Shown one piece after another: positions 1-7,776 of a stretch of 64,000 bases of DNA (position 1 is the stretch's first letter; each line of letters opens with the position of its first letter). The stretch spans positions 1-64,000 of the forward strand of contig NZ_NAAD01000015.1 of assembly GCF_002093115.1 (NCBI RefSeq). The letters run 5' to 3'. The notes under the pieces were generated by a model that was not told the origin of the DNA, did no database searches, and saw only the letters and a program-made list of their open reading frames with translations. The DNA comes from Geothermobacter hydrogeniphilus. GTDB lineage: Bacteria; Desulfobacterota; Desulfuromonadia; Desulfuromonadales; Geothermobacteraceae. A program made the position numbers and the translations under genes.

Positions 1-128
1 CCTGTCCCTGTCATTAACGACACAAAGCCCTTGCAAAAAGGGGGGAGACCATATATGAACTATACGTGCTGAAGCGAAAATTTACGTTTTGTTGCTGATG
101 CTTTTTGCTTAGCCAACATTGTTGGCCT

Positions 129-166
129 CCTCCGCAGATTCTGCGGAGGCGGCTTTTATTTTTTGC
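129..166 (+). terminator. Rho-independent terminator-like hairpin
   Basis: A perfect 9-bp stem (129-137 with 141-149, loop ATT) is followed by a T-rich tract, so it would stop plus-strand transcripts entering from the left. It lies at the left edge of the duplicated segment, just past the 3' end of the decayed DUF123 gene. No plus-strand gene is visible in the first 128 bases. Those bases include a stretch at 59-86 resembling part of the hairpin element at 34136-34308. Confidence 0.6.
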
Positions 167-643
167 AGATGATCCGGCCGTGCTCGGGACAGAGTTGTCT
201 TAACCGACGGCGGAAGCTGCTCAGGGTTGGCGGTGCGGGGCGCCGGAAGAGATGGCTCGGACAGCGGCAGTCGCTGGCGCCGAAGCCGGGGGGACGGGAA
301 CGCAGCCGCGGACCCGGGCCAGGGCGGCGGCCCAGAGGCATTCGTCGGCGTGGTTGTCGGTGCTGTACCAGACCTGGTGGATTTCGGCGCCCTGGCGCAG
401 GTAGTCGAGGTGCCAGTGCGGCCTGCGCACCGGGTGCAGGTGGTGGCTGAGTCGGGCTGCCAGTCCGCCGGGGCCATGGACGCTGCCGAGGTAGAGATAG
501 CAGCCGGGAACCAGTTCCAGTTCCCCGAGGTGACCGATCGCCAGGGTGCGGGGCTGCGGGCAGAACAGCTGCAGCAGGTAGGTGCCGGGCGCGGCGGGAA
601 ATCGCGCTACGGGGTGTTCGACATTATCATTGCACATCTCCAT
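156..643 (-). pseudogene. Frameshifted DUF123 (GIY-YIG-like) gene
   Basis: This is the left-copy counterpart of the intact gene at 3750-4235. The first ~110 residues match closely. A 2-base length change near 290 (a run of six G in place of the second copy's sequence) then shifts the frame, and the family C-terminus continues in another frame (residues matching GFGASDCRCPSHLF). The protein would end in an unrelated tail. The break is seen directly by comparing the two copies; a sequencing error in the G-run is possible. Confidence 0.8.
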
Positions 644-1478
644 CCCCCCTGAAGCTGAGTCGGAAAATCAGCGCCGCCGCGCCTGCGGCCAGGGCGAGCA
701 GCAGCATGACGCCGCGGTAGCGGGCCATGAGCGGATCGCCGAGCCAGGCCGGCGGCCGGTCCAGGGTTTCGAGCATGCCCCCAACCAGGGCGGTGCCGAA
801 GGCTCCGGAGAGGAAATAGATCAGATTGTAGAAGCCCATGCCGATGCCGCTCTGCTCAATCGGCAGCTGCAGGGAAACGATTTTTCCCAGCGCCGGCTGC
901 AGCAGGGCGAAGCCGCTGTAGCAGAGGATCAGCAGCAGAAGAATCAGCAGCGTACCGATGCCTCCCAGGGCCGCCAGCAGCAGGTAACCGCAGCTGAGGA
1001 TCATCAACCCGCACAGGGCGACCGGCGGCGCGCCCCAGCGGTCGGTGAGCCGTCCGCCGAGCAGTCCGGCCAGTGAACCGCAGAGGGCTCCAGGAAAAAT
1101 GATCAGACCGATATCGGTGGTGGAGACGTCATGCACCTGGCGCAGCAGCAGAGGGATGGTGAACAGCAGCCCGAAGACGGTGCCCATGCCCAGGAAGGTG
1201 ACCAGCAGTCCGCGGCGATAGAGGCGGTCGCGCAGGAGATTGCGGGGGATGAAAGGCCAGGGCGAACGTCTTATCTGCCGCGCCAGGAGCAGGCCGAGCG
1301 GCAGGACCGGGGCCAGAAACCACGGTTGCCGGGTGGTCAGGGCGATCAGCAGGACAGCCACCAGCAGGGTCAGCCAGCAGGCCCCGGCAAGGTCGTAGCG
1401 CAGCGGCCGGCGTGGTTCGCGGGGCAGGACCAGGCCGAGCAGCGGGATCGCCGGCAGGGTGGCGAAGGAGAGGATGAA
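627..1478 (-). pseudogene. Truncated MFS exporter, 3' fragment
   Basis: This encodes only the C-terminal ~280 residues of the transporter that is whole at 4219-5577. The coding frame is open through the duplicated segment but loses homology at 1478, next to the transposase element. The missing part holds the start codon, the promoter and the first half of the membrane helices. A product could start only at an internal GTG near 1361, which would give a non-functional half transporter. The end overlaps the decayed DUF123 start, as in the intact copy. Confidence 0.85.
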
Positions 1479-1493
1479 TTCGCTTCGCGCTTC

Positions 1494-1521
1494 GGGGTCA
1501 GGTCTTGAAATATCAGTTTTT
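1494..1521 (+). repeat. Left inverted arm of RAYT element
   Basis: GGGGTCAGGTCTTGAAATAT and the following CAGTTTTT lie 17 bases upstream of the transposase start. The reverse complement of 2388-2415 matches it at 23 of 28 bases. Besides marking the element end it may carry the promoter or operator of the transposase gene. Confidence 0.65.
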
Positions 1522-1538
1522 CATGCTATCCTCCCCCC

Positions 1539-2396
1539 ATGTCCAGACCACTGCGCATTGAATTTCCCGGTGCCGTCTACCACGTCACATCCCGCGGCAA
1601 CGCCAAGGCGGATATCTTTCGCGAAGACGACGATCGGCAGCTGTTTCTCAAGGTTCTGACCCAGGTGGTGAAACGTTTCAACTGGCTCTGCCACGCTTAC
1701 TGCCTGATGGACAACCATTACCACCTGCTGATCGAAACGCCGGAAGGGAATCTCTCCGCCGGGATGCGGCAACTCAACGGTGTCTATACCCAGACCTTCA
1801 ACAGGAAGCATGGTCGTGTCGGCCATGTCTTCCAGGGGCGCTTCAAGTCCATCCTGATCGAGAAGCAAAGTCATCTGCTCGAACTGTGTCGCTATGTTGT
1901 CCTCAACCCGGTCCGGGCGGGCGCTTCCGAGCACCCGTCGCATCATCCCTGGAACAGCTACCTGGCGACGCTTGGCAAGCAGTCTTGTCCGTCCTTCTTA
2001 ACCACCGACTGGGTGCTTGGAAACTTTTTCCGGAGTCGGGGCAAGGCGCGGATCGCCTACCGAAAATTCATCGAAGATGGATTGGCGACGCCGTTTCGCT
2101 CACCCTGGACCCAGCTGCGTGGGCAGATTGTGCTGGGAGGGGACGCTTTTCTGCAAAGAATTCGCGATCTGCTGGAAGATCAGGATCTCGTCGCTGAAAT
2201 CCCGCGACATCAGCGACACATCGGCCGTCCGGCACTGGAGGCTCTGCTGCCTCGGAACAAATCCCTTTCAAAACAGGAACGCAATCGCCTGATCCGCGAG
2301 GCCCACCTTGCGCATGGTTATCGACTGGCCGAGATTGCCCGGGCCAGCGGGTTGCATTACACCACCATCAGCAAGATCGTTAATGTCGAAAACTGA
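1539..2396 (+). CDS. REP-associated tyrosine transposase (Y1/IS200-like)
   Basis: This 285-residue protein belongs to the single-tyrosine HUH transposase superfamily. The N-terminus has the typical SRPLRIEFPGAVYHVTSRGN block. The metal-binding motif is HYHLLIE (about residues 67-73), and the presumed catalytic tyrosine lies in LCRYVVLNPVRAG (about 115). The C-terminal ~70 residues (AHGYRLAEIARASGLHYTTISKIV) form a helix-turn-helix, usual in the larger RAYT relatives. RAYT proteins act on small palindromic genomic repeats; whether this one acts on the repeats listed in this window is not known. No clear Shine-Dalgarno precedes the ATG, which fits low expression. The gene appears intact. Confidence 0.9.
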   Translation: MSRPLRIEFPGAVYHVTSRGNAKADIFREDDDRQLFLKVLTQVVKRFNWLCHAYCLMDNHYHLLIETPEGNLSAGMRQLNGVYTQTFNRKHGRVGHVFQGRFKSILIEKQSHLLELCRYVVLNPVRAGASEHPSHHPWNSYLATLGKQSCPSFLTTDWVLGNFFRSRGKARIAYRKFIEDGLATPFRSPWTQLRGQIVLGGDAFLQRIRDLLEDQDLVAEIPRHQRHIGRPALEALLPRNKSLSKQERNRLIREAHLAHGYRLAEIARASGLHYTTISKIVNVEN

Positions 2397-2415
2397 TAGT
2401 CCAAGACCTAACCCT
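2388..2415 (-). repeat. Right inverted arm of RAYT element
   Basis: Inverted partner of 1494-1521. It overlaps the last codons and the TGA of the transposase gene, so element end and gene end are fused. Confidence 0.65.
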
Positions 2416-2862
2416 GGCAGGATATGTATCGGGCTGGCAGGACTGTCAAGGATGTAATTATAGGGGGTGCGGACGATCATGCTTTTTGCTGAAAAGGCTG
2501 CTGTGGAGGAATGGTAAGCGAAGGACAAGTTTAGTTGGTAGATCCACTTAACCTAAGGGATCAGGCTGAAAGCGCCGGTAAAAGTCGGTATGGATCAGTC
2601 GATGAAAGTCCGCCATATGGTAAAGACTAGCGACCAGCCGTGCCCCTGAGTCATGAAAAGACCGAGTTCACCATGGACTGCTGATCGGTGGGATTGTAAA
2701 AAAGCTCAAGATATATTGAAAATTGTGGAATAATTGCGGTACAAGAGATGCCAATCAGACAATGTACGAAATCGTTTAATACGGGCTGCATCGCGAAGCC
2801 ATTTTTATGAAAAAATTATCTTTTAGTTTTTCTACAGGCCTATTAGGTCGAAAGGAATAAAA
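2416..2862. other. Gene-free stretch, no recognisable feature
   Basis: About 450 bases between the transposase element and the lipoprotein gene hold no credible gene. Base composition falls toward AT-rich on the right. It may be remnant DNA of an insertion; I recognise no family in it. The last 30 bases contain the ribosome-binding site (AAAGGAA) of the following gene. Confidence 0.5.
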
Positions 2863-3417
2863 ATGAAGAGAATTTGTATCTCCCTCATCGCTGTTCTCGT
2901 CCTGCTTGTTGGTTGCGCGCCAAAGCAGCAAGGACTGGCCAAAAAATACGACAAAGATGAATATAGGGCCATGACTCTATGTGTAGGAGCTACTGATGTT
3001 GCTTTGTTTGCTGCAACTCAAAAATTAAATGGAATACCGATCAATAGTGTAAAACAAAATTATTTAAACTCAAAATTGGCGCTTGCATCAATAGATAAAG
3101 TATATAAAAGTGATTTTTCATCTCCATGGGAGTTCGCAATAACATTTTTCGAACTGTGTGCTGAAGAAGTAGGGAATGTTCCTTTGGAAAGAATAGATTA
3201 TGCCGATTTTTGCTTGCAAAATCAGATGATTGCCGGGGTCGCACATCAGTTCAAAACGAATGGAGACAATAAAGAAACAGCATATCGTTTTTTCTCAAAT
3301 TATAAATCAAAAACAGTTAAAGAGGTGATTGATATTGTTTACAATGAAAATAAAACTTCATCACAAGCTAAGTTAGACGCATGGGGATCGTGTATAGGGT
3401 ATGCAGTTTATCAATAA
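2863..3417 (+). CDS. Predicted lipoprotein of unknown function, AT-rich
   Basis: The 184-residue product begins with a lipoprotein signal peptide: MKR, a hydrophobic core, then the lipobox LLVGC with acylated Cys near residue 18. The remaining ~165 residues are soluble with several cysteines and no domain I recognise. AAAGGAA sits about 8 bases before the ATG. The gene is far richer in A and T than its surroundings, with many Lys and Asn codons ending in A or T, which suggests horizontal acquisition. It lies alone between a transposase and a broken toxin gene. It could be an immunity-type or surface lipoprotein, but nothing in the sequence proves that. Confidence 0.7.
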   Translation: MKRICISLIAVLVLLVGCAPKQQGLAKKYDKDEYRAMTLCVGATDVALFAATQKLNGIPINSVKQNYLNSKLALASIDKVYKSDFSSPWEFAITFFELCAEEVGNVPLERIDYADFCLQNQMIAGVAHQFKTNGDNKETAYRFFSNYKSKTVKEVIDIVYNENKTSSQAKLDAWGSCIGYAVYQ

Positions 3418-3501
3418 GAACGTATGCAGAAATAGTTATCACCTGATATATCCGCCACTGGCGTGATGACGGGTTACGCAGCTTCTTTGGTTGTTTTTTT
3501 G

Positions 3502-3700
3502 TTATTTCTTTGCTTCTTTATAGGCTGCATCTTTGTCCCGTCTGCCCACAGCGATAACTAAAATATACACTCTTCGTCAACAACTTCGTATACCAAACGG
3601 TAACCACTGACTCTCAGTTTGATTTTGTAGTGATTATTAAAACCTGAAAGCTGGCTGCTCGCTACGTGCGGAGTTTCCTGGCGATAGCCCCTTCCTCTCA
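3502..3700 (-). pseudogene. Remnant of a RelE/ParE-type toxin gene
   Basis: On the minus strand one frame reads ...LSGFNNHYKIKLRVSG followed by YRLVYEVVDEE, then hits a stop. A second frame immediately continues with VIAVGRRDKDAAYKEAKK and a stop. Together these match the C-terminal half of RelE/StbE-family mRNA interferases, with a frameshift near 3570. The N-terminal half is degraded or lost toward the duplicated segment, and no antitoxin gene is visible. The gene is therefore dead, but it marks the region as former accessory DNA. Confidence 0.7.
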
Positions 3701-3732
3701 GCACGATTTGTTGAAAATAATAGCCTTTTAGC

Positions 3733-3757
3733 AGCCGCCTGGGCGGCTTTTATTTTT
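3733..3757 (+). terminator. Terminator-like hairpin before second copy
   Basis: AGCCGCC and GGCGGCT pair around a very short loop, followed by TTTATTTTTT. It faces plus-strand transcripts, for example from the lipoprotein gene, and borders the right copy of the duplication, as the hairpin at 129-166 borders the left one. Confidence 0.5.
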
Positions 3758-5070
3758 TGCAGATGATCCGACCGTGCTCGGGACAGAGTTGCCTTAACCG
3801 GCGGCGGAAGCTGCTCAGGGTTGGCGGTGCGGTGCGCCGGAAGAGATGGCTCGGACAGCGGCAGTCGCTGGCGCCGAAGCCGAAGATGGGAATGCAGCCG
3901 CGGATCCGGGCCAGGGCGGCGGCCCAGAGGCATTCATCGGCGTGGTTGTCGGTACTGTACCAGACCTGGTGGATTTCGGCGCCCTGGCGCAGGTAGTCGA
4001 GGTGCCAGTGCGGCCTGCGCACCGGGTGCAGGCGGTGGCTGAGTCGGGCTGCCAGTCCGCCGGGGCCATGGGCGCTGCCGAGGTAGAGATAGCAGCCGGG
4101 AACCAGTTCCAGTTCCCCGAGGTGACCGATCGCCAGGGTGCGGGGCTGCGGGCAGAACAGCTGCAGCAGGTAGGTGCCGGGTGTGGCGGGAAATCGCGCT
4201 ACGGGGTGTTCGACATTATCATTGCGCATCTCCATCCCCCCTGAAGCTGAGTCGGAAAATCAGCGCCGCCGCGCCTGCGGCCAGGGCGAGCAGCAGCATG
4301 ACGCCGCGGTAGCGGGCCATGAGCGGATCGCCGAGCCAGGCCGGCGGCCGGTCCAGGGTTTCGAGCATGCCCCCAACCAGGGCGGTGCCGAAGGCTCCGG
4401 AGAGGAAATAGATCAGATTGTAGAAGCCCATGCCGATGCCGCTCTGCTCAATCGGCAGCTGCAGGGAGACGATTTTCCCCAACGCCGGCTGCAGCAGGGC
4501 GAAGCCGCTGTAGCAGAGGATCAGCAGCAGAAGAATCAGCAGCGTACCGATGCCTCCCAGGGCCGCCAGCAGCAGGTAACCGCAGCTGAGGATCATCAAC
4601 CCGCACAGGGCGACCGGCGGCGCGCCCCAGCGGTCGGTGAGCCGTCCGCCGAGCAGTCCGGCCAGTGAACCGCAGAGGGCCCCGGGAAAAATGATCAGAC
4701 CGATATCGGTGGTGGAGACGTCATGCACCTGGCGCAGCAGCAGAGGGATGGTGAACAGCAGCCCGAAGACGGTGCCCATGCCCAGGAAGGTGACCAGCAG
4801 TCCGCGGCGATAGAGGCGGTCGCGCAGGAGATTGCGGGGGATGAAAGGCCAGGGCGAACGTCTTATCTGCCGCGCCAGGAGCAGGCCGAGCGGCAGGACC
4901 GGGGCCAGAAACCACGGTTGCCGGGTGGTCAGGGCGATCAGCAGGACAGCCACCAGCAGGGTCAGCCAGCAGGCCCCGGCAAGGTCGTAGCGCAGCGGTC
5001 GACGTGGTTCGCGGGGCAGGACCAGGCCGAGCAGCGGGATCGCCGGCAGGGTGGCGAAGGAGAGGATGAA
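3742..5070. repeat. Direct duplication, right copy
   Basis: Right partner of 148-1478, holding the complete DUF123 gene and the matching 3' part of the complete MFS gene. Because both genes are open here and the MFS gene continues past 5070 to its promoter, this copy is taken as the original. Confidence 0.93.
3750..4235 (-). CDS. DUF123 / GIY-YIG-like domain protein
   Basis: A 161-residue protein of the DUF123 family, related in fold to GIY-YIG nucleases. Visible family features are GTYLLQLF near the N-terminus, a central GCYLYLGSAHGPGGLAARLS block, HWHLDYL, and a C-terminal cysteine pair (GASDCRCPSHLF). In other organisms the domain stands alone or is fused to endonuclease III, and its biochemical role is uncertain. 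An AGGGGGG sequence precedes the ATG. The start overlaps the end of the MFS gene by 17 bases, implying co-transcription and coupled translation. Confidence 0.8.
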   Translation of the reverse strand: MEMRNDNVEHPVARFPATPGTYLLQLFCPQPRTLAIGHLGELELVPGCYLYLGSAHGPGGLAARLSHRLHPVRRPHWHLDYLRQGAEIHQVWYSTDNHADECLWAAALARIRGCIPIFGFGASDCRCPSHLFRRTAPPTLSSFRRRLRQLCPEHGRIICKK

Positions 5071-5577
5071 CAGCCAGCGCCAGTGAATGGCTCCGGCCAG
5101 CAGCCCGCCGATCAGGGGTCCGAGTCCCATCGCCAGGGCAACCGTGGCGCTGACCGCGCCCAGCACCCGGCCGCGCAGCTCGACCGGGGCGAAGCGGGTG
5201 GCGATGATCATCACCAGCGCCGGGATGGCGGCACCGCCGCCGGCCTGGACCAGGCGCCCGGCGACCAGCAGCGGATAGCTGCCGGCCAGCAGGCTGAGCA
5301 GGGCGCCGGTATTGAACAGCAGCAGGCCGATGGTCAGCAGGCGGCGCACCGAATAGGCGTCGGCGAGTTTGCCGTAGCTGATCGAACCGATGGCGAAGAT
5401 GACGATGTAGCCGGTGATCACCCAGCTGACATTTGCAGCGGAAAGATCGAAGTCGCGGGCGATGTCGGGCACCGCGATATTGAACATGGTGCCGTTGAGG
5501 ACCGAGCAGAAGACGCACCAGCAGAGCAGGGGGACCAGGCGCTTCAGGCGGGAGGTTGTCGAGGCGGATGAAGGCAT
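4219..5577 (-). CDS. MFS drug exporter, DHA family
   Basis: A 452-residue major facilitator with at least 12 hydrophobic segments spanning nearly its whole length. The N-terminal block (NGTMFNIAVPDIARDF, then SWVITGYIVIFAIGS) and the loop after helix 2 (GKLADAYSVRRLL) are typical of drug:proton antiporters of the Bmr3/DHA2-like type. I chose ATG 5577 over an in-frame TTG at 5616, because the TTG would lie inside the operator palindrome and at the expected transcription start. The gene is divergent from a tetR gene, so induction by a drug-like ligand is likely. The substrate is unknown. Confidence 0.85.
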   Translation of the reverse strand: MPSSASTTSRLKRLVPLLCWCVFCSVLNGTMFNIAVPDIARDFDLSAANVSWVITGYIVIFAIGSISYGKLADAYSVRRLLTIGLLLFNTGALLSLLAGSYPLLVAGRLVQAGGGAAIPALVMIIATRFAPVELRGRVLGAVSATVALAMGLGPLIGGLLAGAIHWRWLFILSFATLPAIPLLGLVLPREPRRPLRYDLAGACWLTLLVAVLLIALTTRQPWFLAPVLPLGLLLARQIRRSPWPFIPRNLLRDRLYRRGLLVTFLGMGTVFGLLFTIPLLLRQVHDVSTTDIGLIIFPGALCGSLAGLLGGRLTDRWGAPPVALCGLMILSCGYLLLAALGGIGTLLILLLLILCYSGFALLQPALGKIVSLQLPIEQSGIGMGFYNLIYFLSGAFGTALVGGMLETLDRPPAWLGDPLMARYRGVMLLLALAAGAAALIFRLSFRGDGDAQ

Positions 5578-5612
5578 CAGGATCGGGAGTGTCCCCTGCT
5601 TTTGGTGTTGAC

Positions 5613-5634
5613 TCAAACGTTCGTTTGAATTATA
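5613..5634 (-). promoter_or_regulatory. Promoter and TetR-type operator of the MFS gene
   Basis: A perfect -10 hexamer, TATAAT on the minus strand, lies at 5629-5634. Immediately downstream is a 16-base perfect palindrome, TCAAACGTTCGTTTGA (5613-5628), placed over the expected transcription start. Palindromes of this style are typical TetR-family operators, and the tetR gene starts ~90 bases away on the other strand. Binding would block the MFS transcript and could also affect the efflux operon. The -35 is weak. Confidence 0.7.
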
Positions 5635-5719
5635 CCTGCAAATTGCGCCGATGACGCATTCCCGCGACTGGCGGATTAGATCCGCCGGGCGGCCAGGTCA
5701 TTGTTCCCGAGGAGTGTCC

Positions 5720-6355
5720 ATGAGTCAACCCGATACCAAGGTGAAAATTCTCGATGCGGCGGAAAAACTTTTTGCCGCGGATGGCTTTCACGCGACCTCG
5801 CTGCGTGCCATCACCAGTAACGCCGGGGTCAATCTGGCGGCGGTCAACTACCATTTCGGTTCCAAGGAGGAACTGCTGGAAGCGGTCATTGAGCGCCGCC
5901 TGACGCCGCTAAACCGTCGCCGGGCAGAGATGCTCGATGCGGAATTGGCCGCGGCGGCGGCAGAGGGTCGGCGTCCTGATCCGCGCCAGGTGCTGCGCGC
6001 CCTGGTTGAACCGACCATCGAACTGCGCGAGCAGGGGGAAGGCCCCGAACATTTCATCACCCTGGTCGGCCGCATCCTTGCCGATCCGCGGGGGGTCGGT
6101 CGCGATATCTTCCTGCGCCGCATGGAACCGTTCATCCTGCGTCTCTTCGAAACCATGCATCAGGCCCTGCCGCACCTGTCCATGTCCACTCTTTCCTGGC
6201 GGATGCATTTCGCTGTCGGTTCGCTGAGTCACGTGATGCGCTGTCATGATCGCTGCCAGGACCTCCCCCCCGGTCTCCTCCCGGGAATGAAGACAGTCCG
6301 GCTGGCTGACCTCCTGCTTGACTATACCCTGGCCGGGATGGAGGCGCCGGAATGA
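5720..6355 (+). CDS. TetR-family regulator of RND efflux operon
   Basis: The 211-residue protein has an N-terminal TetR helix-turn-helix: ILDAAEKLFAADGFHATSLR, then AGVNLAAVNYHFGSKEELL, about residues 10-55. The C-terminal half resembles the ligand-binding region of CerR/AcrR-like regulators. The ATG at 5720 is preferred because GAGGAG ends 5 bases upstream; an upstream in-frame extension lacks homology. Its stop overlaps the outer-membrane factor gene by 4 bases (ATGA), so it is the first gene of the efflux operon and probably represses itself and the divergent MFS gene through the palindrome at 5613-5628. Confidence 0.88.
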   Translation: MSQPDTKVKILDAAEKLFAADGFHATSLRAITSNAGVNLAAVNYHFGSKEELLEAVIERRLTPLNRRRAEMLDAELAAAAAEGRRPDPRQVLRALVEPTIELREQGEGPEHFITLVGRILADPRGVGRDIFLRRMEPFILRLFETMHQALPHLSMSTLSWRMHFAVGSLSHVMRCHDRCQDLPPGLLPGMKTVRLADLLLDYTLAGMEAPE

Positions 6356-7776
6356 GAATTTTCCTGCCGTTGTTTGCAGGTGTTCTGCTGTTGTCCGGCT
6401 GCAGCCTGTATCAGCCGACCGCCGTTTCACCTCCCCCCGATCTTCCCCGGACGTACCTGGCGGCAACGCCGGAGACTGAGGCCGGACGTCCGCCGGATCG
6501 CTGGTGGCTGGCGTTCGGTGATGAAGATCTGAACCGGCTCATGACCCGGCTGTTTGAGCAGAATCTCCAGCTGGAGGAGGGATTTGCCCGCGTAGAGCAG
6601 GCCCGGGCGGCCTTGACGGTTGCCGGCAGCACGCTCTGGCCGAGCCTGGGACTGGGCGGCCAGGGGAGCCATGAGCTGGTTCCCGGTTTTATCCAGGACG
6701 CGCGCGTCTTCAATTACCGGTTTTCGGTCCAGAGCGGCTACGAGCTTGATTTGTGGGGTAAGTTGAGGAGCCGCAAGCAGGCTGCGGCCGAGTTGCTGCA
6801 GTCCGGCGAAAATCAGTTGCGAAGTCTTTATATAAGTCTCAGCGCGCAACTGGCCGATCTGTATTTTCTGGCCGTTGAACAGCGGGCCCAGCTGGCCCTG
6901 ACAGACCAGACCATTGTTTCCTACCGGGAAACGCTGCAGCGCGTCGAAGACCGTTATCAACGCGGTCTGGTGCCGGCGGTTGATGTCTACCAGGCACGAC
7001 AGACACTGGCGGCAGCCGAGTCCAGCCGCCCCCGGTTTGCCAAGGCGCTGGCGACGGCCGAGCACGGCATCGCGACCCTGCTGGGGTCTTATCCCGCGGG
7101 TGGTGCGGCCGGTACCCTGGATCAACTTCCCTCCTTTGCGGATCAATTTCCGACCGGTCTGCCGGCCAGTCTTCTTCAACGTCGTCCCGATGTCGCGGCA
7201 CGTTTCCATCAATTACGTTCGGCTGATGATGAGGTTGCCGCCGCCATCGCCGATCGCCTGCCGACTTTAAACCTGGCGGCGAATTACGGTTATCTGCAGA
7301 CCGATTTCGGTATCGGTGCGATTACCGGGAATTTCTGGCAGTTGATTGCTCAGCCGGCCGTGACGCTCCTTGACGGCGGCCGCCGTCGGGCCGAGGTCGA
7401 GCGTAATCGCGCCGTGGTGCGGGAACGGTTGGCGGGCTATCGGCAGGCGGTGCTGGATGCCTACCGCGAGGTTGAGGATTCCCTGGTGGCCAATCAGACC
7501 GACGAACAACGGCTTGCAACTCTGCAGCGCACTGTTGATGCCACCTCGGCAAGCTTGCGACTCGCCCTGCAGAACTACCTGTACGGATTGACCGATTACC
7601 TGCCGGTACTGACGGCCCAGCGGAATGATTTTCAGGCCCGCAGTGAATTGCTTGCCGCCCGGCGGCAGTTGATCAGTGATCGCATCAGCCTTGCGAGGGC
7701 TCTTGGAGGGACGTGGATGGAGAAAGAAATCAGTCAGAGATTTGCCGGTCACAAGGAGTCTGCGAGTCATGAGTAA
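6352..7776 (+). CDS. RND efflux outer-membrane lipoprotein, NodT/OprM type
   Basis: A 474-residue TolC-like channel. The signal peptide ends in the lipobox LLSGC (Cys about 17), so it is lipid-anchored in the outer membrane. Two outer-membrane-efflux repeats are visible. The first contains SVQSGYELDLWGKLRSRKQA (about 123-142). The second contains LLQRRPDV, then AAALADR-like heptads, AQPAVTLLDGGRRRAEVERN, and AYREVEDSL near residue 370. It forms the exit duct for the adaptor and pump encoded next. The start overlaps the tetR stop and the end overlaps the adaptor start by 8 bases. Confidence 0.92.
   Translation: MRIFLPLFAGVLLLSGCSLYQPTAVSPPPDLPRTYLAATPETEAGRPPDRWWLAFGDEDLNRLMTRLFEQNLQLEEGFARVEQARAALTVAGSTLWPSLGLGGQGSHELVPGFIQDARVFNYRFSVQSGYELDLWGKLRSRKQAAAELLQSGENQLRSLYISLSAQLADLYFLAVEQRAQLALTDQTIVSYRETLQRVEDRYQRGLVPAVDVYQARQTLAAAESSRPRFAKALATAEHGIATLLGSYPAGGAAGTLDQLPSFADQFPTGLPASLLQRRPDVAARFHQLRSADDEVAAAIADRLPTLNLAANYGYLQTDFGIGAITGNFWQLIAQPAVTLLDGGRRRAEVERNRAVVRERLAGYRQAVLDAYREVEDSLVANQTDEQRLATLQRTVDATSASLRLALQNYLYGLTDYLPVLTAQRNDFQARSELLAARRQLISDRISLARALGGTWMEKEISQRFAGHKESASHE

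Larger units (their letters stand above)
148..1478. repeat. Direct duplication, left copy
   Basis: This segment repeats at 3742-5070 in the same orientation, about 98% identical by eye. The offset is 3594 bases at the left end and 3592 after a 2-base insertion in the left copy near position 290. The match begins at GGCGGCTTT and stops abruptly at AGGATGAA, 15 bases before the inverted end of the transposase element. The left copy carries only the 3' part of the MFS gene and a frameshifted DUF123 gene, so it is the non-functional copy. Confidence 0.93.
1494..2415 (+). mobile_element. RAYT-type element with imperfect inverted ends
   Basis: A transposase gene is bracketed by two 28-base sequences in inverted orientation, 1494-1521 and 2388-2415, matching at 23 of 28 positions. 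The shared core reads AGGTCTTG, then TATCAGTTTT. The right arm overlaps the transposase stop codon. Ends of this kind are expected to be hairpin or guide sequences for Y1/HUH transposases rather than classical cut-and-paste termini. No target-site duplication is evident. The element abuts the point where the duplicated MFS gene loses homology. Confidence 0.65.

Noticed and set aside
148-1478. Assembly artefact as explanation for the duplication
   Set aside because: The copies differ at about 20 positions and by 2 inserted bases and have different flanks, which argues for real divergence; long reads would settle it.
2416-2862. Possible intron, retron or structured RNA next to the transposase
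   Set aside because: I could not find conserved core motifs of group I or II introns or a reverse transcriptase, so no call is made.
4723-5571. A long open frame on the plus strand opposite the MFS gene
   Set aside because: It is Gln/Asp/Gly-rich, has no homology pattern and arises from codon bias in GC-rich DNA; the minus strand encodes a clear transporter. Similar antisense frames opposite gatA, gatB, glnE and the efflux genes were dismissed for the same reason.
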